Below, piece after piece: positions 33,610-44,900 of a stretch of 64,000 nt of DNA. The position numbers and the translations under genes were made by a program. Where the stretch lies: the NCBI GenBank assembly GCA_910584645.1, contig CAJUAU010000001.1, positions 134,297 to 198,296 on the forward strand, given 5' to 3'. The notes below the pieces were generated by a model that worked only from the letters and a program-made list of their open reading frames with translations, was not told the DNA's origin and ran no database searches. How positions within the stretch are numbered: position 1 is the stretch's first letter; every line of letters begins with the position of its first letter. This stretch comes from an uncultured Eubacterium sp. (GTDB lineage: Bacteria > Bacillota > Clostridia > Lachnospirales > Lachnospiraceae).

Positions 33610-36600
33610 TTATGGTCTGACATTGCCGACTGCCCACCATTTTGTTAAATAGTTTACATCTGGATTTTTTGTCCTTACCCAGTATTTAAAACCAATGTAG
33701 CCGCCATTTGAATTTTTATCATAGCTGTCAAAAACAATATTTTCGTGATCCGGAACTGGATTTGCACCATAGAACATAACGTTTACAAAGGGTTCAGATT
33801 CATACACAACATCAAAAGACGCTGTCTTTTGAATCCATGGGATGGTTTCAGCTTCCTTATTAACTAGATCATTTACTCCTGTTTTTACTACTGCGTAGAG
33901 TTCATTTAGATATTTTCCCTGTATCATAAGTCCATTAAAACAAGTAAGAGAAGTATCATTATGTAAATATAACCCTGTGCTGGTAATATTACATTGATAT
34001 ATAGGTTCAGTGCCCGGACTACCGCTAAACTGTTTAATGTTTAAATTATCATCTTCAACAGAAAACATTGATGATAATAGTATTTTTTCACCATCAAGAT
34101 CTCTTACTTGTTGATATAAGTATTGTAGTTTTCCAGGCAAGATGGACAAAGTATAGTCGGAAATTAAGGTATGTTCAGGAATACGATCTGAACCTTCAAC
34201 AAATATTTTTTTGATTTCTCTGGAAGTGATCTTGCTATCTTTTGAACTTATTGTAAGATAATTATCTATCCATCCGTTGTTCTTCTTATTTGAATGGGAA
34301 ATACCATGTTCACTGATCGTCCAGCCTCCAATACTTCCTTCTGTGGTTTTGATCTTTCCTTCAAATAACGCATTGCCGGCTGTGTCAATGCCAACCATAG
34401 TTGTATCCTGGTTTTTTACCTGGAATATATATCCGGTATCGGATTTGTTACAAGGGTCAATGACTACCTGGCTCTGGCTGTTCTCATCGGTAATGTTAAG
34501 ATACCCTCCGCCTATATAGGGGGAGATCATATAATTTTCACCAATGGATGTGGATGTTCCTCCGTTAAGGTATTGTGCAACTTTTTGATCCAGTTGTGTT
34601 ATATTAGTTGCTATGGAATCTTTTGCTTCATCTGCTGTTGTTTTAATGGATGATAACTCCTTTGCAAGTCCGTTAATTTCATTAATTTCTGGAGTATTTA
34701 CATGTTCCCATGAGATAAATCCTTTTTTTATGGTAATGCCGTTTTTGTCGAGGGTAACAGAAGAATCTCCATTTTTTATAACAAGTTCTTTTCCAACGAT
34801 TAAATCGCCGACCAGAAGATCCGCCCAGATGCCATATATCAGCTCTCCATTATATCTTCCAAGACCAATTGCCATACTTGCATCTTTCCAATTGTTTTTG
34901 GTCATGACGATATTCCGGTTGATCAGCTTCATCTGGTATTGGTCATAGTCGTCCTGTTCAAAATCATACTTTCTTAGTGTGATACCATGCTCGTCAATCT
35001 GGACATCGATATCCCTGGCATTTAAGACATTGGAAAGCGCCGACTGCAGCCCTTCGTCTTTAATTTTTTGGAAGGTATGATTTGCTTCCACGCCCTGTTC
35101 GGCCTGTTTTTTGACCGAATTAAAAGAGGCAGCCAGACTGTCCATGTTCTGTATTAGGGACGCAAGATCGCTGATACCGCCATTGGAATACTCTATGACA
35201 TCCGTGAATTCAACGTTGAGTTCTGCACCGGAATCGGTCCATGAAAATTCTTCGGAAGAAAGACGTAATTTATAAGTTTTTCCATCGTCGGCAAAATATC
35301 TCATGAAATTGCCTAACTTAAACCCATCATAGACGCCGCTTATTGGAAAATCCGCTTTAGATAAATGGCTGTATGCCGCAAAGGAATAAATATTGCCGGA
35401 TAAGGTGTGCTGGGATATGCAGGCTTTCGCAAGCTCCTGCTCCGCTTTCTGGATCAATTCCCTGGCTTTCTGGATCATTTCTGAATTACTGAGACCATCT
35501 GAGATAAAGTTGCTGTTGGTATAGACATCTTCCCGGATAAAAGAACATAATTCTTTATAGAGATCTTCTTTGGTTTCTGGATCATTTAAAAAGTTTCTTA
35601 GATCGTTATTTTCCCGTATTTGTTTTCTCTGTGTTTCCAGGGGCGTAGGATCCAGTATGAAATTTTCATATACTGTCTTAGCAAGTTCGCTATAAGTGGA
35701 TATATTTTCTGATTTACATTGTTTACAACCGGTTAAGGTGACGTTTTTGGAACCGCAGTTTTTACAATAGATTGGGTGATCAGTAATTTGATTTTCGTTT
35801 TTGCCTGCCCATGTTCCGTAGCGGATATAGTGAAACATATTTATAAAAGCAGAATCCCCTGTTGTAAATATAGTTGGTTCAGATTTGATGGAAGAGGGGA
35901 CAATATCATAATTTCCAAAATAAGAACACAAGTGGAATATAATATCTTCCAGTCTTGTCATGTATTCAGAAATCTCCATTTTTCTATTGTAGTATTTCTC
36001 TTTGATTGATCTGGCTTCGGACTTAAGGGCTGGCATGTCTGACTTGCATATGATCTCTTCAAGGGTCTCTATGCAGGCCTGATAGCCAGATTGGTAGGAA
36101 TATAATCTATTCAGGCTGTATTTTTGCCACTCTTTTGGTTGATTCAGTCTCTGATCTTCAATGAATTCATAATTTTTAGTGGTGATCGCTGCCATCTGAT
36201 TTAAATATGTGTTGTAGTCCTGAGAGAATTTGACACAGAAAGAACTTGTATCTTTTTCCTTTCTGTCGGAATATTCGATGGTACTTGAATTGTGGGATAC
36301 GTGTATGATCGCCTGAGAACTGTTATCTCTGATTTGATAGACCACAATATCACCAGTCCAACGAAGTTTTTCTTTGTCATAATTTCCATTTTCCTGCCGG
36401 ATCATATATCCATCATGGACAAACAGGGACAGTACCTGCCGCACGATGCCGTTTCGCGAAATAGTGTCCGAATTATCGGTATGTCCGAGACCATTTGGGA
36501 AAAGAGTGCTGTATTTATTGATTATGTGATCTATTTCCCGTTTAAGCCCGCTGTCCGTGTCATCAGTATCGTCTGGAGTATCCAGTGTTTCCGGGGTTGG

Positions 36601-37680
36601 CATACGCCCCGACTGCAGATACAGGATCAGATCAAGAATACCATATTCAATCTGGAGTAATTTTTCATAGGGCTCTCTGCTGTTATTAAATTGTGTCAGG
36701 TAGTTATCATATTTTTTCTGGAGCTTAGGGGAGAAGAGTTGTTTTGTGTCAGTAGAAAACATATATAGCTTTTTGTTTCCTGAAGGCAGAATCCCCTCTA
36801 CAGTATCTGTGATGATATCATCCCCGCCCTCAATAATAAAGCAGTTTTTCATATTCCCATCGGGTGAGAGAGTGATCTCATCGGAAAGGTTGTCTGTTCC
36901 GACAGCAATGTTGGTGTCTTCACCGATACCGCCAATATCCGTACTTCCACAGTCCTGACAGACACCGTTGATGACGTTGCGGCTTCTGCAGTTTTTACAG
37001 TATTGGGCATCGTATATATTGACGATCCGTTCAATCGTTCCATCTTCATTTCTTCTTACGACAGCATCAAAAATACATCCAACCTCCTGTGCGATTTCTG
37101 AAAAACAGGAGATAATGTCCTTTCTGGAAAAGCTAAAGGTTCTCTGGATATTTTTGATAGTATCATCCACTGTCCCCACGGTATAATTGGGGGCATAGGA
37201 TAATATTCTGTGTATCAGGCTGTGTTCTTCGCTGTCTGAATACAAAACGGTAGAAATATAAGGTTCTGTCGGATGCAATTTTCCGAAGTTTTCCATATCG
37301 CTGCTTGTGTTGCATTCCAGGGTGCAGGATAATTGAGATAATTCAGACTCTCCCAGAGAATTTCCATTCATTGTTTTGATGGAAGTGTAAGTGTCGTTTA
37401 CTGTTGGCGATACTTCAAAGTATCCAAAACCTTGGACAAATACGACGGAATAGTCTTTTATTTTGTGGTATAAAGGGTTCTCATGGCTGGATACACTTTT
37501 AGGTGTGCTGAAGGAGATTTCATCCGCACCATTCAGCACGCACTTTATCCGCAGATCTCCTACAGGATAAATCTCGCCTATTGTGTTCAGCTGCCTGTCA
37601 CAGAGGAAGACCTGGGGCTGGATGATCTCTCCTGTGATCTCGTCAACTTTGAAAGCTAGTTTATTTGGATTGAAACTCAT
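33610..37680 (-). CDS. Tail-associated (Tal-like) minor structural protein with two zinc ribbons
   Basis: A 1356-aa tail tip protein, directly downstream of the distal tail gene, the usual position of siphophage Tal. The N-terminal about 400 residues look like a gp27/Tal hub (VGDLRIKCVLNGADEISFST). Two four-Cys zinc ribbons are inserted: CKNCRSRNVINGVCQDCG near residue 230 and CKNCGSKNVTLTGCKQC near 637. The C-terminal part has a GISDLASLIQNMDSLAASFN helix and beta-rich repeats ending in a probable carbohydrate-binding head. The ATG follows the previous stop without a gap. Confidence 0.8.
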   Translation of the reverse strand: MSFNPNKLAFKVDEITGEIIQPQVFLCDRQLNTIGEIYPVGDLRIKCVLNGADEISFSTPKSVSSHENPLYHKIKDYSVVFVQGFGYFEVSPTVNDTYTSIKTMNGNSLGESELSQLSCTLECNTSSDMENFGKLHPTEPYISTVLYSDSEEHSLIHRILSYAPNYTVGTVDDTIKNIQRTFSFSRKDIISCFSEIAQEVGCIFDAVVRRNEDGTIERIVNIYDAQYCKNCRSRNVINGVCQDCGSTDIGGIGEDTNIAVGTDNLSDEITLSPDGNMKNCFIIEGGDDIITDTVEGILPSGNKKLYMFSTDTKQLFSPKLQKKYDNYLTQFNNSREPYEKLLQIEYGILDLILYLQSGRMPTPETLDTPDDTDDTDSGLKREIDHIINKYSTLFPNGLGHTDNSDTISRNGIVRQVLSLFVHDGYMIRQENGNYDKEKLRWTGDIVVYQIRDNSSQAIIHVSHNSSTIEYSDRKEKDTSSFCVKFSQDYNTYLNQMAAITTKNYEFIEDQRLNQPKEWQKYSLNRLYSYQSGYQACIETLEEIICKSDMPALKSEARSIKEKYYNRKMEISEYMTRLEDIIFHLCSYFGNYDIVPSSIKSEPTIFTTGDSAFINMFHYIRYGTWAGKNENQITDHPIYCKNCGSKNVTLTGCKQCKSENISTYSELAKTVYENFILDPTPLETQRKQIRENNDLRNFLNDPETKEDLYKELCSFIREDVYTNSNFISDGLSNSEMIQKARELIQKAEQELAKACISQHTLSGNIYSFAAYSHLSKADFPISGVYDGFKLGNFMRYFADDGKTYKLRLSSEEFSWTDSGAELNVEFTDVIEYSNGGISDLASLIQNMDSLAASFNSVKKQAEQGVEANHTFQKIKDEGLQSALSNVLNARDIDVQIDEHGITLRKYDFEQDDYDQYQMKLINRNIVMTKNNWKDASMAIGLGRYNGELIYGIWADLLVGDLIVGKELVIKNGDSSVTLDKNGITIKKGFISWEHVNTPEINEINGLAKELSSIKTTADEAKDSIATNITQLDQKVAQYLNGGTSTSIGENYMISPYIGGGYLNITDENSQSQVVIDPCNKSDTGYIFQVKNQDTTMVGIDTAGNALFEGKIKTTEGSIGGWTISEHGISHSNKKNNGWIDNYLTISSKDSKITSREIKKIFVEGSDRIPEHTLISDYTLSILPGKLQYLYQQVRDLDGEKILLSSMFSVEDDNLNIKQFSGSPGTEPIYQCNITSTGLYLHNDTSLTCFNGLMIQGKYLNELYAVVKTGVNDLVNKEAETIPWIQKTASFDVVYESEPFVNVMFYGANPVPDHENIVFDSYDKNSNGGYIGFKYWVRTKNPDVNYLTKWWAVGNVRP

Positions 37681-38508
37681 TTATACAGGAACCCCCTTTC
37701 TGATCTCTCTGACGTATATGGTCACATTGCATGGTTTATTGGACGTGAATACATTTTCATATTGATTAAGATCCGAAAAGAGTTCAAGGAATACATGATT
37801 AAAATCATTCATCAATCCCTCGTGGACCATAGAGGAGCGGATATTTTTATGCCGGTCCAGTTCTATGATCTCGCCCTGTTCACAGTTATTAATTTTGACA
37901 TTTATAGTCTTGGTCCTGTTTTTATCCTGATCGATAGTAAATGTATTTGTAATACTCAAATCACCGGGTTCTCCCAGCATTTTGATCTGAACTAAGTCTG
38001 GCAGTATGCCGCCGTCTTCGTCGGAATAGTTAAATATGCTGCAGGCATCTACCCCATTAAGAATTAAAGTATGTTTTTTACGTTCTGAATAACCCCAGGG
38101 CGCATCGCAGGTGGCCGTGATCTCCAGTCCCCGTATGATACCGCCGATCTCGTATTTTTGCACTTTTAGCGTGCAGTTATAGAACACATTGTCCCAGCCG
38201 GTCTGGTCGAACCGGAGATAGCGGTAATCTTTACGGACCAGCCACCTCATGATCTTAGCGAGCTCTCGGGGGGGTATTTCCATATCCTCTCCCCGGCAGT
38301 TGTATTTGACCACCTGAAAAGAAAAGGAGAGGGGAGTTTCATAGGTCGCACCGGTTCGGATAAAACGATTTTTCTTAGGTGCTTTTACTGTATTGATCGT
38401 TATTTCATTCCCCACCGGTTTAGCTCCGGTGTTGTTTCCATTAAAACTACATAGATATAGTCCGAAGACAGAGCTTTTTATTCCGTCAAATTCAAACTGT
38501 GTGATCAT
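37681..38508 (-). CDS. Distal tail protein (Dit-like)
   Basis: A 275-aa protein of the siphovirus distal-tail/phage tail family that forms the hexameric ring joining the tube to the tip. Evidence: the N-terminal FDGIKSSVFGLYLCSFNG, the RDYRYLRFDQTGWDNVFYNC segment and ATCDAPWGYSE that typify the family. Its position between the tape measure and the large tail-associated gene fits. The stop codon abuts the start of the next gene. Confidence 0.85.
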   Translation of the reverse strand: MITQFEFDGIKSSVFGLYLCSFNGNNTGAKPVGNEITINTVKAPKKNRFIRTGATYETPLSFSFQVVKYNCRGEDMEIPPRELAKIMRWLVRKDYRYLRFDQTGWDNVFYNCTLKVQKYEIGGIIRGLEITATCDAPWGYSERKKHTLILNGVDACSIFNYSDEDGGILPDLVQIKMLGEPGDLSITNTFTIDQDKNRTKTINVKINNCEQGEIIELDRHKNIRSSMVHEGLMNDFNHVFLELFSDLNQYENVFTSNKPCNVTIYVREIRKGVPV

Positions 38509-38542
38509 CTGGTCATCACCAACTTTCTTATGTTATATTTTC

Positions 38543-38821
38543 TCATGCATTTCTTTTCTGAAGCTCGGAGAGTTCCTTTTTTAATCCGTTTATGATCTTA
38601 TCCACGGCTTTCTCAGAAGATTTCTGCTTTTGAATTAGTTTCTTTGAATCCTGGATCAGTCTTTCATATTCTTTCTTGTAGGTATTGAGAAGCTCTGCGG
38701 AGCGTTTCATATCTTTTACAGCCTGGTCTCTCTCTTTTTCCAGCTGGGAGATTCTTTTTACCAGCCGGTCATTTTCTTCTTTGAGAAGTTTCTTATATTT
38801 TTTTGAGTCTGTTAATATCAT
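38543..38821 (-). CDS. Small coiled-coil protein in the tail operon
   Basis: A 92-aa highly charged protein predicted to be one continuous helix (KLLKEENDRLVKRISQLEKE). ATG 38821 follows AGAAAGGAC. It lies between the tape measure and distal tail genes. No family recognised; a scaffolding or chaperone role would be a guess. Confidence 0.65.
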   Translation of the reverse strand: MILTDSKKYKKLLKEENDRLVKRISQLEKERDQAVKDMKRSAELLNTYKKEYERLIQDSKKLIQKQKSSEKAVDKIINGLKKELSELQKRNA

Positions 38822-38918
38822 AAAGCAAAGTCCTTTCTGTTGTAGGAATAAGATAAGAAAGGACAGCAAAAGCTGCCCCTTTCTTACATTTATTGGTAAA
38901 ATAAATATTAAAATGTTG

Positions 38919-41900
38919 TTACATTTTTGTATTATATTTGGATAAGCTTCCTTTGTTCCAGATCATGGATTTAAACATGCTTTCAATCTTGGGATCAGAC
39001 TGCAGTTTCTGCCGGAATTCTTCGTAATTTGTTACGCCAGGGAAGCTCATATCGATGTTGATATCTCCTGTAGACTGGCTTATCATACGCTCTGGTGCTG
39101 ACCTTGCATTTTTTATCTGCAGGTTTTTATACAGATCGACTGCCGGATTTAACATATCAAGGTTTTTCAGGAGTTTCTGAAAAGCTGCTGTCTGTTCCGG
39201 GGTCAGGACGGCTTCGCCTCGTTTAACAGTTATCCATCCTTCGTCTCCGTTCATAGAAGGAACCTTCTGTAATGTTTTAGCTATACCACCATTGGAAAAT
39301 CCGATACTATTCATATAATTTAAGAGTGTTCCGGCACTCCATGCTGGTCTGGGATATCCCAGCCTAAAACATGCTTCTTTGATCCATTCTGCGTTCACAT
39401 AGGGTTTATCATCGCGCTTGAGACCATGGTTATAAATGCGTTGCTGTACTTGTCCATAGTCTGTAGTACCATTCCCGTTCAGGGTAGAAGTAGACCATGA
39501 AGTTTTTCCTCCATGTAAATGTGCGTCCTGCCAATAAGTTTCTTTTATCATGCGTTCAAAGGAGTTTCTTGCATCTGTTTTCCTCTGCTCTTCCTGTTGT
39601 GCGGCTTGTGCTGCTTCCTGTGCTGCCACCTCTTCTTGTTGTCTTGCTTCTTCCTGTTTTTTTATTTCAACGAGCCCATTATATTCAGACTGTTTTTGCT
39701 GCAAGGTACTCAATCCATTAACTGCTGCAGAATCAACAAGCCTTCTTGCCTCTGGGGAGAGCGCTGTATACGCCTGCTCTGCGGCTACCAGCCTTTTTCG
39801 TCCTTCACCGTCAATATCAACCTGGCCAATTTCAGATATAAGTTTGATTACTTTTTCAGCATCTTCTTCATTTTTTATTTGTTGGTTAAAATGATCAGAT
39901 ATTAATTTATATATGCTGTTTACTGCAGTTGAGATAGAGCCTTTTTCACCTAGCGAATCATTGATCTTATTAAAATCTTCCGTTGGCTTATAATTATATT
40001 TTGCTGCATATTCTTCTAATGTCTCAGCTACATCTTCACTGATATTGATGTCACCCAAATAATTGACTGCTTCCTGCAGGAGTGCATCGGTATCATTTAA
40101 TTTTGAATCGATAAAGTCAGAATATTCATTGTAAAGATTGTCAAGCATGGTCTGCTGGTCTGAGATCCACTGCTGGTATTCCGTGTCCTGTAGATCCTTA
40201 TTTGCTTCGTCCAGACTTACCTGAAGCTGCTGAAGTCTTGATTTTGCTGCTTCTGAATCATCCCCATTTAATGCTGTGATCTGTTTCTGTATTGTCGTGA
40301 TATTCTTTGTTTTTTCTTCAATACTTCTCTGATATTCATAAGCATCCTTTTCAGCCTGCAAAAGTTCGTTCCTCTTGTTGATAACATCCTGGAGATAATC
40401 AAGTTCTGCCTGATACTTCTCTTTCATCAGATCAATAAGGCTTTTACGGAGATCATACTCATTTCCGATCATTTTCGCGTACTCATCGTATTTTTCATAA
40501 TATCCATCAAGCGCAGCCTGATCCGTATATCCTTCTTCTCCGCGCTGAATCTTGTCCCACATGTTATCCAGGGAACTCTTAAAAGCTTCTGTTGACTGTT
40601 GGGCAAGAATAAGCTGGGAGTAGTAGGCGCCCAGAGTGGCAGTGCCCTCTTTAGTGAAGTTTCCAGTTTTATCGTCTGTCAGCTTTTTGTCTGACATAAG
40701 TTTTATCAACAGGTCATATTCGCTTGAGATCTGCCCAAGCCGCGATGTTATTTTTTCACTTAACTGCCAGTTGACATTCCGTATAGCTTCTGCCAGTGCG
40801 TAAGAATCTTTTGTACATTGGGCAATGCCGTTTTCACATGACTGGATAGCATCCTGGGCAGCGTACCACTCATCTGTTTCTTCTTCAATGGAATGAAGCT
40901 GCATGTTCAGGGCAAGAAGTTCTTCTTCGTAGTTCTTCTTTTTTTCATTGTTGATGGCAATCTGTGAAGAATATAATTCACTGCTTACGATCAGCCCCCG
41001 CGCCTCCAGTTCATCAACTGCATTGCTTAGATCTGTGTAGGAATTACTTTTCAGTTTCATCAGATTCTCGTATTGATGAGCAATATTATCAAATTTTTCT
41101 TTTTCTAGAACGGCCATCTTGCGTGTGAGTTCTGCCTGTAACTGCTGTTCCTCATTGATCCTGCCTTCAATATGTGCAATCGCAATCTTTTCTGCATAGA
41201 GTTTCTCGGTAAGAGCTTTTTCGTTATCTACAATGGCATTTTTTTTGCCAGCTGTTTGTAAATTCTCCTTTTCAGCAGAAAACTTGTCCAGTTCTGCCTG
41301 TATCTCATCTGCAAGATTCTGATGTCTTTCTACATCAAAATCCCGGAGCTGTTTATTGAGTTCAGCTTCTAATTGTTTTTGCTCACTGATATTACCTTCT
41401 AAGTCTGCAATGGTAATTTTTTCAGCATAGAGTTCTCTTGTTTTTGCTTCTTCCTGTGAGATGATAGCATTTTTTTCAGAAGCTTTTGCTGCCAGTTCTT
41501 TTTCTGCATTGTATTGGTCAAGGGTACCCTGGTATTCATCTGCAAGGTTCTGGTGCTGCTCAATCTCAAGGTCAAGGAGTTCTTTTGTTTTTTCAACTCT
41601 CAGCTGATCAGCTTTTAATGAATCCCGCTTCAGATTTGCTATTTTGATCTGATTATTATAAGAAGTTTCAACACTTTCTTTTTCTTTTTTTATAAAATTA
41701 TTTTTATCAGCTGCTGTAGTGGCGTTTTCTTTTTGTGACTGCGCAAGAGACTTTTTTTCATCGGCATTGTCTGCTATGCCCTGATACTTTTGAATGCGGT
41801 TCTCACGTCTCGCTGTATTGGCGCTGATCTTATTTTTTTCCGCTTCCCTGGCTTTGTCATACCAGTTCTGGTATTTTTGGATCTTTTCGGCTTTCTTTTC

Positions 41901-44900
41901 ACCATAAGAAGCGATCAAATCTTTTTTATTTCCTTTTATGCGGCCTTGCCTGACTGCCTTTTTTAGTGACTCGTCTTCCTTTTTGTCTTTAGATATGTGG
42001 ACTTTATCTGCTTTTTTTGAATACTTTTTTTGGGCTTTTTTCTGGTATTCTGCAGTTTTTTTCAAAATTTTATACTGATCATCCAGATTTTTATTCTGTA
42101 ATTGCAATAATGAATCAGAATCTTTTGCTTTTTTGTTGTTGAAAAGATTGTCATACTTCGCCTTTACAAGGTCAAGACGGGCAGATAAACGGTCTAACGC
42201 ACGGCTGATCCAGTCGAATTGCTGCCTGGAGTCTTTTTTATTGCCTTTGTCTTTAGGGTTGCTAGGTGCTGTGGGAGTTTTGGAGGTTATTTTAGGTGAA
42301 TTCTTATTAGTGCCTTTATTTACTAATTTTTTCAGACGCTTTTTGTCACTGGAAATTTCTCCTTTAAGATTTGCTTCTGATTCTCCCCAATGTGCTTGAT
42401 CAACATTTTTTTTAAAGTCTTCGTTCTTGAGAGCGTTCATATTAGTTATAAGTGAAGACATAATGCTGATTGCTTCACCTGTAACCCCGCATTTCTTGGC
42501 AAGTTTTTGGAGATTTGAGATGCTGTCAGATGTATCAAGAGCATTGTTATTTGCAATCTGCTGTTGTAACGTATAATAAGCCAGGGAATTTCCTGAATCA
42601 TCAAGGGATGTTATATAGCTGCCTAGTGAACTTATGTCTTGTTGAGTTGCTGTCTGTAGATTAAAAGTTGCCATTTGGGCATTGATTTTTTCCCTGTTTA
42701 GTTTGTTCATAACAACTTCTTCAGCATTTTCTACTCCTATCTGCTTCAGCACAGATGTATAATAATCTTTGTTTTTATCTGTCAGGTTGGAAAGAAAATT
42801 ATTGCTGTTTATATAAGCCGTTGCAAGTTTATTGGCGGCCTCAGAGCACTCATCCATTTTGGATGAACCATTTGATAATACTTCTATAAAATGTTCATAC
42901 TCTTTTTTCTGTGCTCTGACATCTTCAGGCATAGAAGAAAGCTGACCGATGTCAATTCCTTTGAGATGTGTATCTTTACCGGACCAATTTTCTTCTTTTT
43001 GGCTTAGGATCGTGGAAATAGAAGAGATACCGGTTTCCATGGATGCAAGCTGATCGGCAGAGGATTTCATGGCATTGATTTTTTTTGTTGCTTCTTCTAT
43101 AGAAATACCAGCATCAGTAAATATATTTGCGATAGAAGATTCACTCAATTCTTTCTCTGTCAATTTTCCGGCTTTGGCGAGTTCAAGGAGACGTTCTTTC
43201 GTTTCCAGGGCTTTTGCATCTATTTCCTCGCTGCCTGATGTACCGATTGAGTTCCATGCTTCGTCGAAGGTGAGGGAGGTGGTGGCGGAGTTTTTAGGAA
43301 CATTTTGATACGCATTAACTGCTTCATCAAGAGAGTTAGTAGTATCAAGAAATTCTTTAAACTTATCAATTTCCTCATCTGTGTTGATGCTGTTTTTAGC
43401 CATAGCATCAATTACATCTTTCTGATTGTATCCTTTTGAATTTTCAATATTTTTGGCAGATTTATAATTTCCGCCGGAGGCATAGGCGATCGTCTCATCA
43501 TACTTGGAGGCTGTTTGGAAGAAATCCTCAAACCCTAAAAGTTTTTGGACCTCTGGGAGGGATTTGCCAAGAATTTTTGCAATGGAAGAGCAGTAAAATT
43601 GGATATTAGTTCTTGCCTCGTCCACATTCATATCTTCAAGATTTAAATTGAAAAGTTCTTGAAAATTAGCTGTCAGTAATTTTTTGTCAGTATTTTCAAG
43701 TTTGGCCATGGGCATGATGATTTTGTCTTTAACATATTCGTAAGGATCAGGATTATATTGTTTTATCGCTTCTTCAAAGCTTGAATCCAGACCTTCAACA
43801 ATTCCTATAGCTATTTTTTGTAAGGAAGGGTCTTTTAAATTATTAAATGCTGGCTTAGATTGCATGGCGGCAGTAAGTTTTGGCAGGGATTCTGCCCATT
43901 TGCTTTCACCTAATTCAACTTGATTTTCTAATTTTGATTTTTGGCTTTCTAACTGGCTGTTTACAGAGTCATTTTTAGATTCGACATTCAAAGCTATTTT
44001 TTTGTTTAAAAGCTCTATTTCATCTTCAGATAAAGCGTATAGACTTGCAGTAAGATTAAAACTTTCTGAGTTTTCATCCATAGTGAACAAGCTGGTGCCA
44101 GATATTCCTTTGTTTTGTAATTCTGTCCGTCTGCTGTCATCTAATCCAGCCATGAAATCCTGTGCTGCAGACTGCACGGCATAGGCATAATTTGTATCTG
44201 CTTTATTGTTTATTTTTCCTTTATATAATACATAATTATCCCTTTTTAATTTGTTATTTTTTACCTCATCCGGTACAATCCCAATTTCTTTGTCTGATTT
44301 GTTTTCAAGGCTTTTTAGTTTTTCTTCTGCCTTTTTTCCAGCTTCTACATATGTATAAACGCCTTTGAAAGACTCTTTAAGGTTATCAGCGATCTTGATA
44401 TTATTTAATTCCTCTTCTTTTTGTAAAAGTTCTTCTAATTGCTTTTTTGCTACGTTTCCCTTTGTACCAAGATTAAGAATTGAATTTCCATTTTCATCGA
44501 TACCTTTTTTCAGTTCTGGAAACGAGTTTGCCAGATGGGTGCTGATATTTAGAAATTCTGCATATTCTTCTGCCGAAAGAGAAATATTTTGGTTTGTTGA
44601 AAGGTCAACCCCTTTGGACAGTTCATCGTATCTGTCAGCATATTGCGCGGCTGTTTTTTTGCGGTTTGCATGAGTACTATTTTGCTGGTCAAATTCACCA
44701 AAGATCTGTGAAGTGCGTTCTCTTGCTATTTCTACCCTGTTTACCCAATTCTCAAAAGCGGTAGCGCTGGCATCTAAAATCTGCTCCATAGCTATGGATA
44801 TAGCTGTAGTCATCATGCTCCCCTTAAAGCTTTTAAGAAGACCTGCTTTGCTGCCTGCATTTTGTAATGAACTTGGAATACTTGCTAATTCTTTTGCTAT

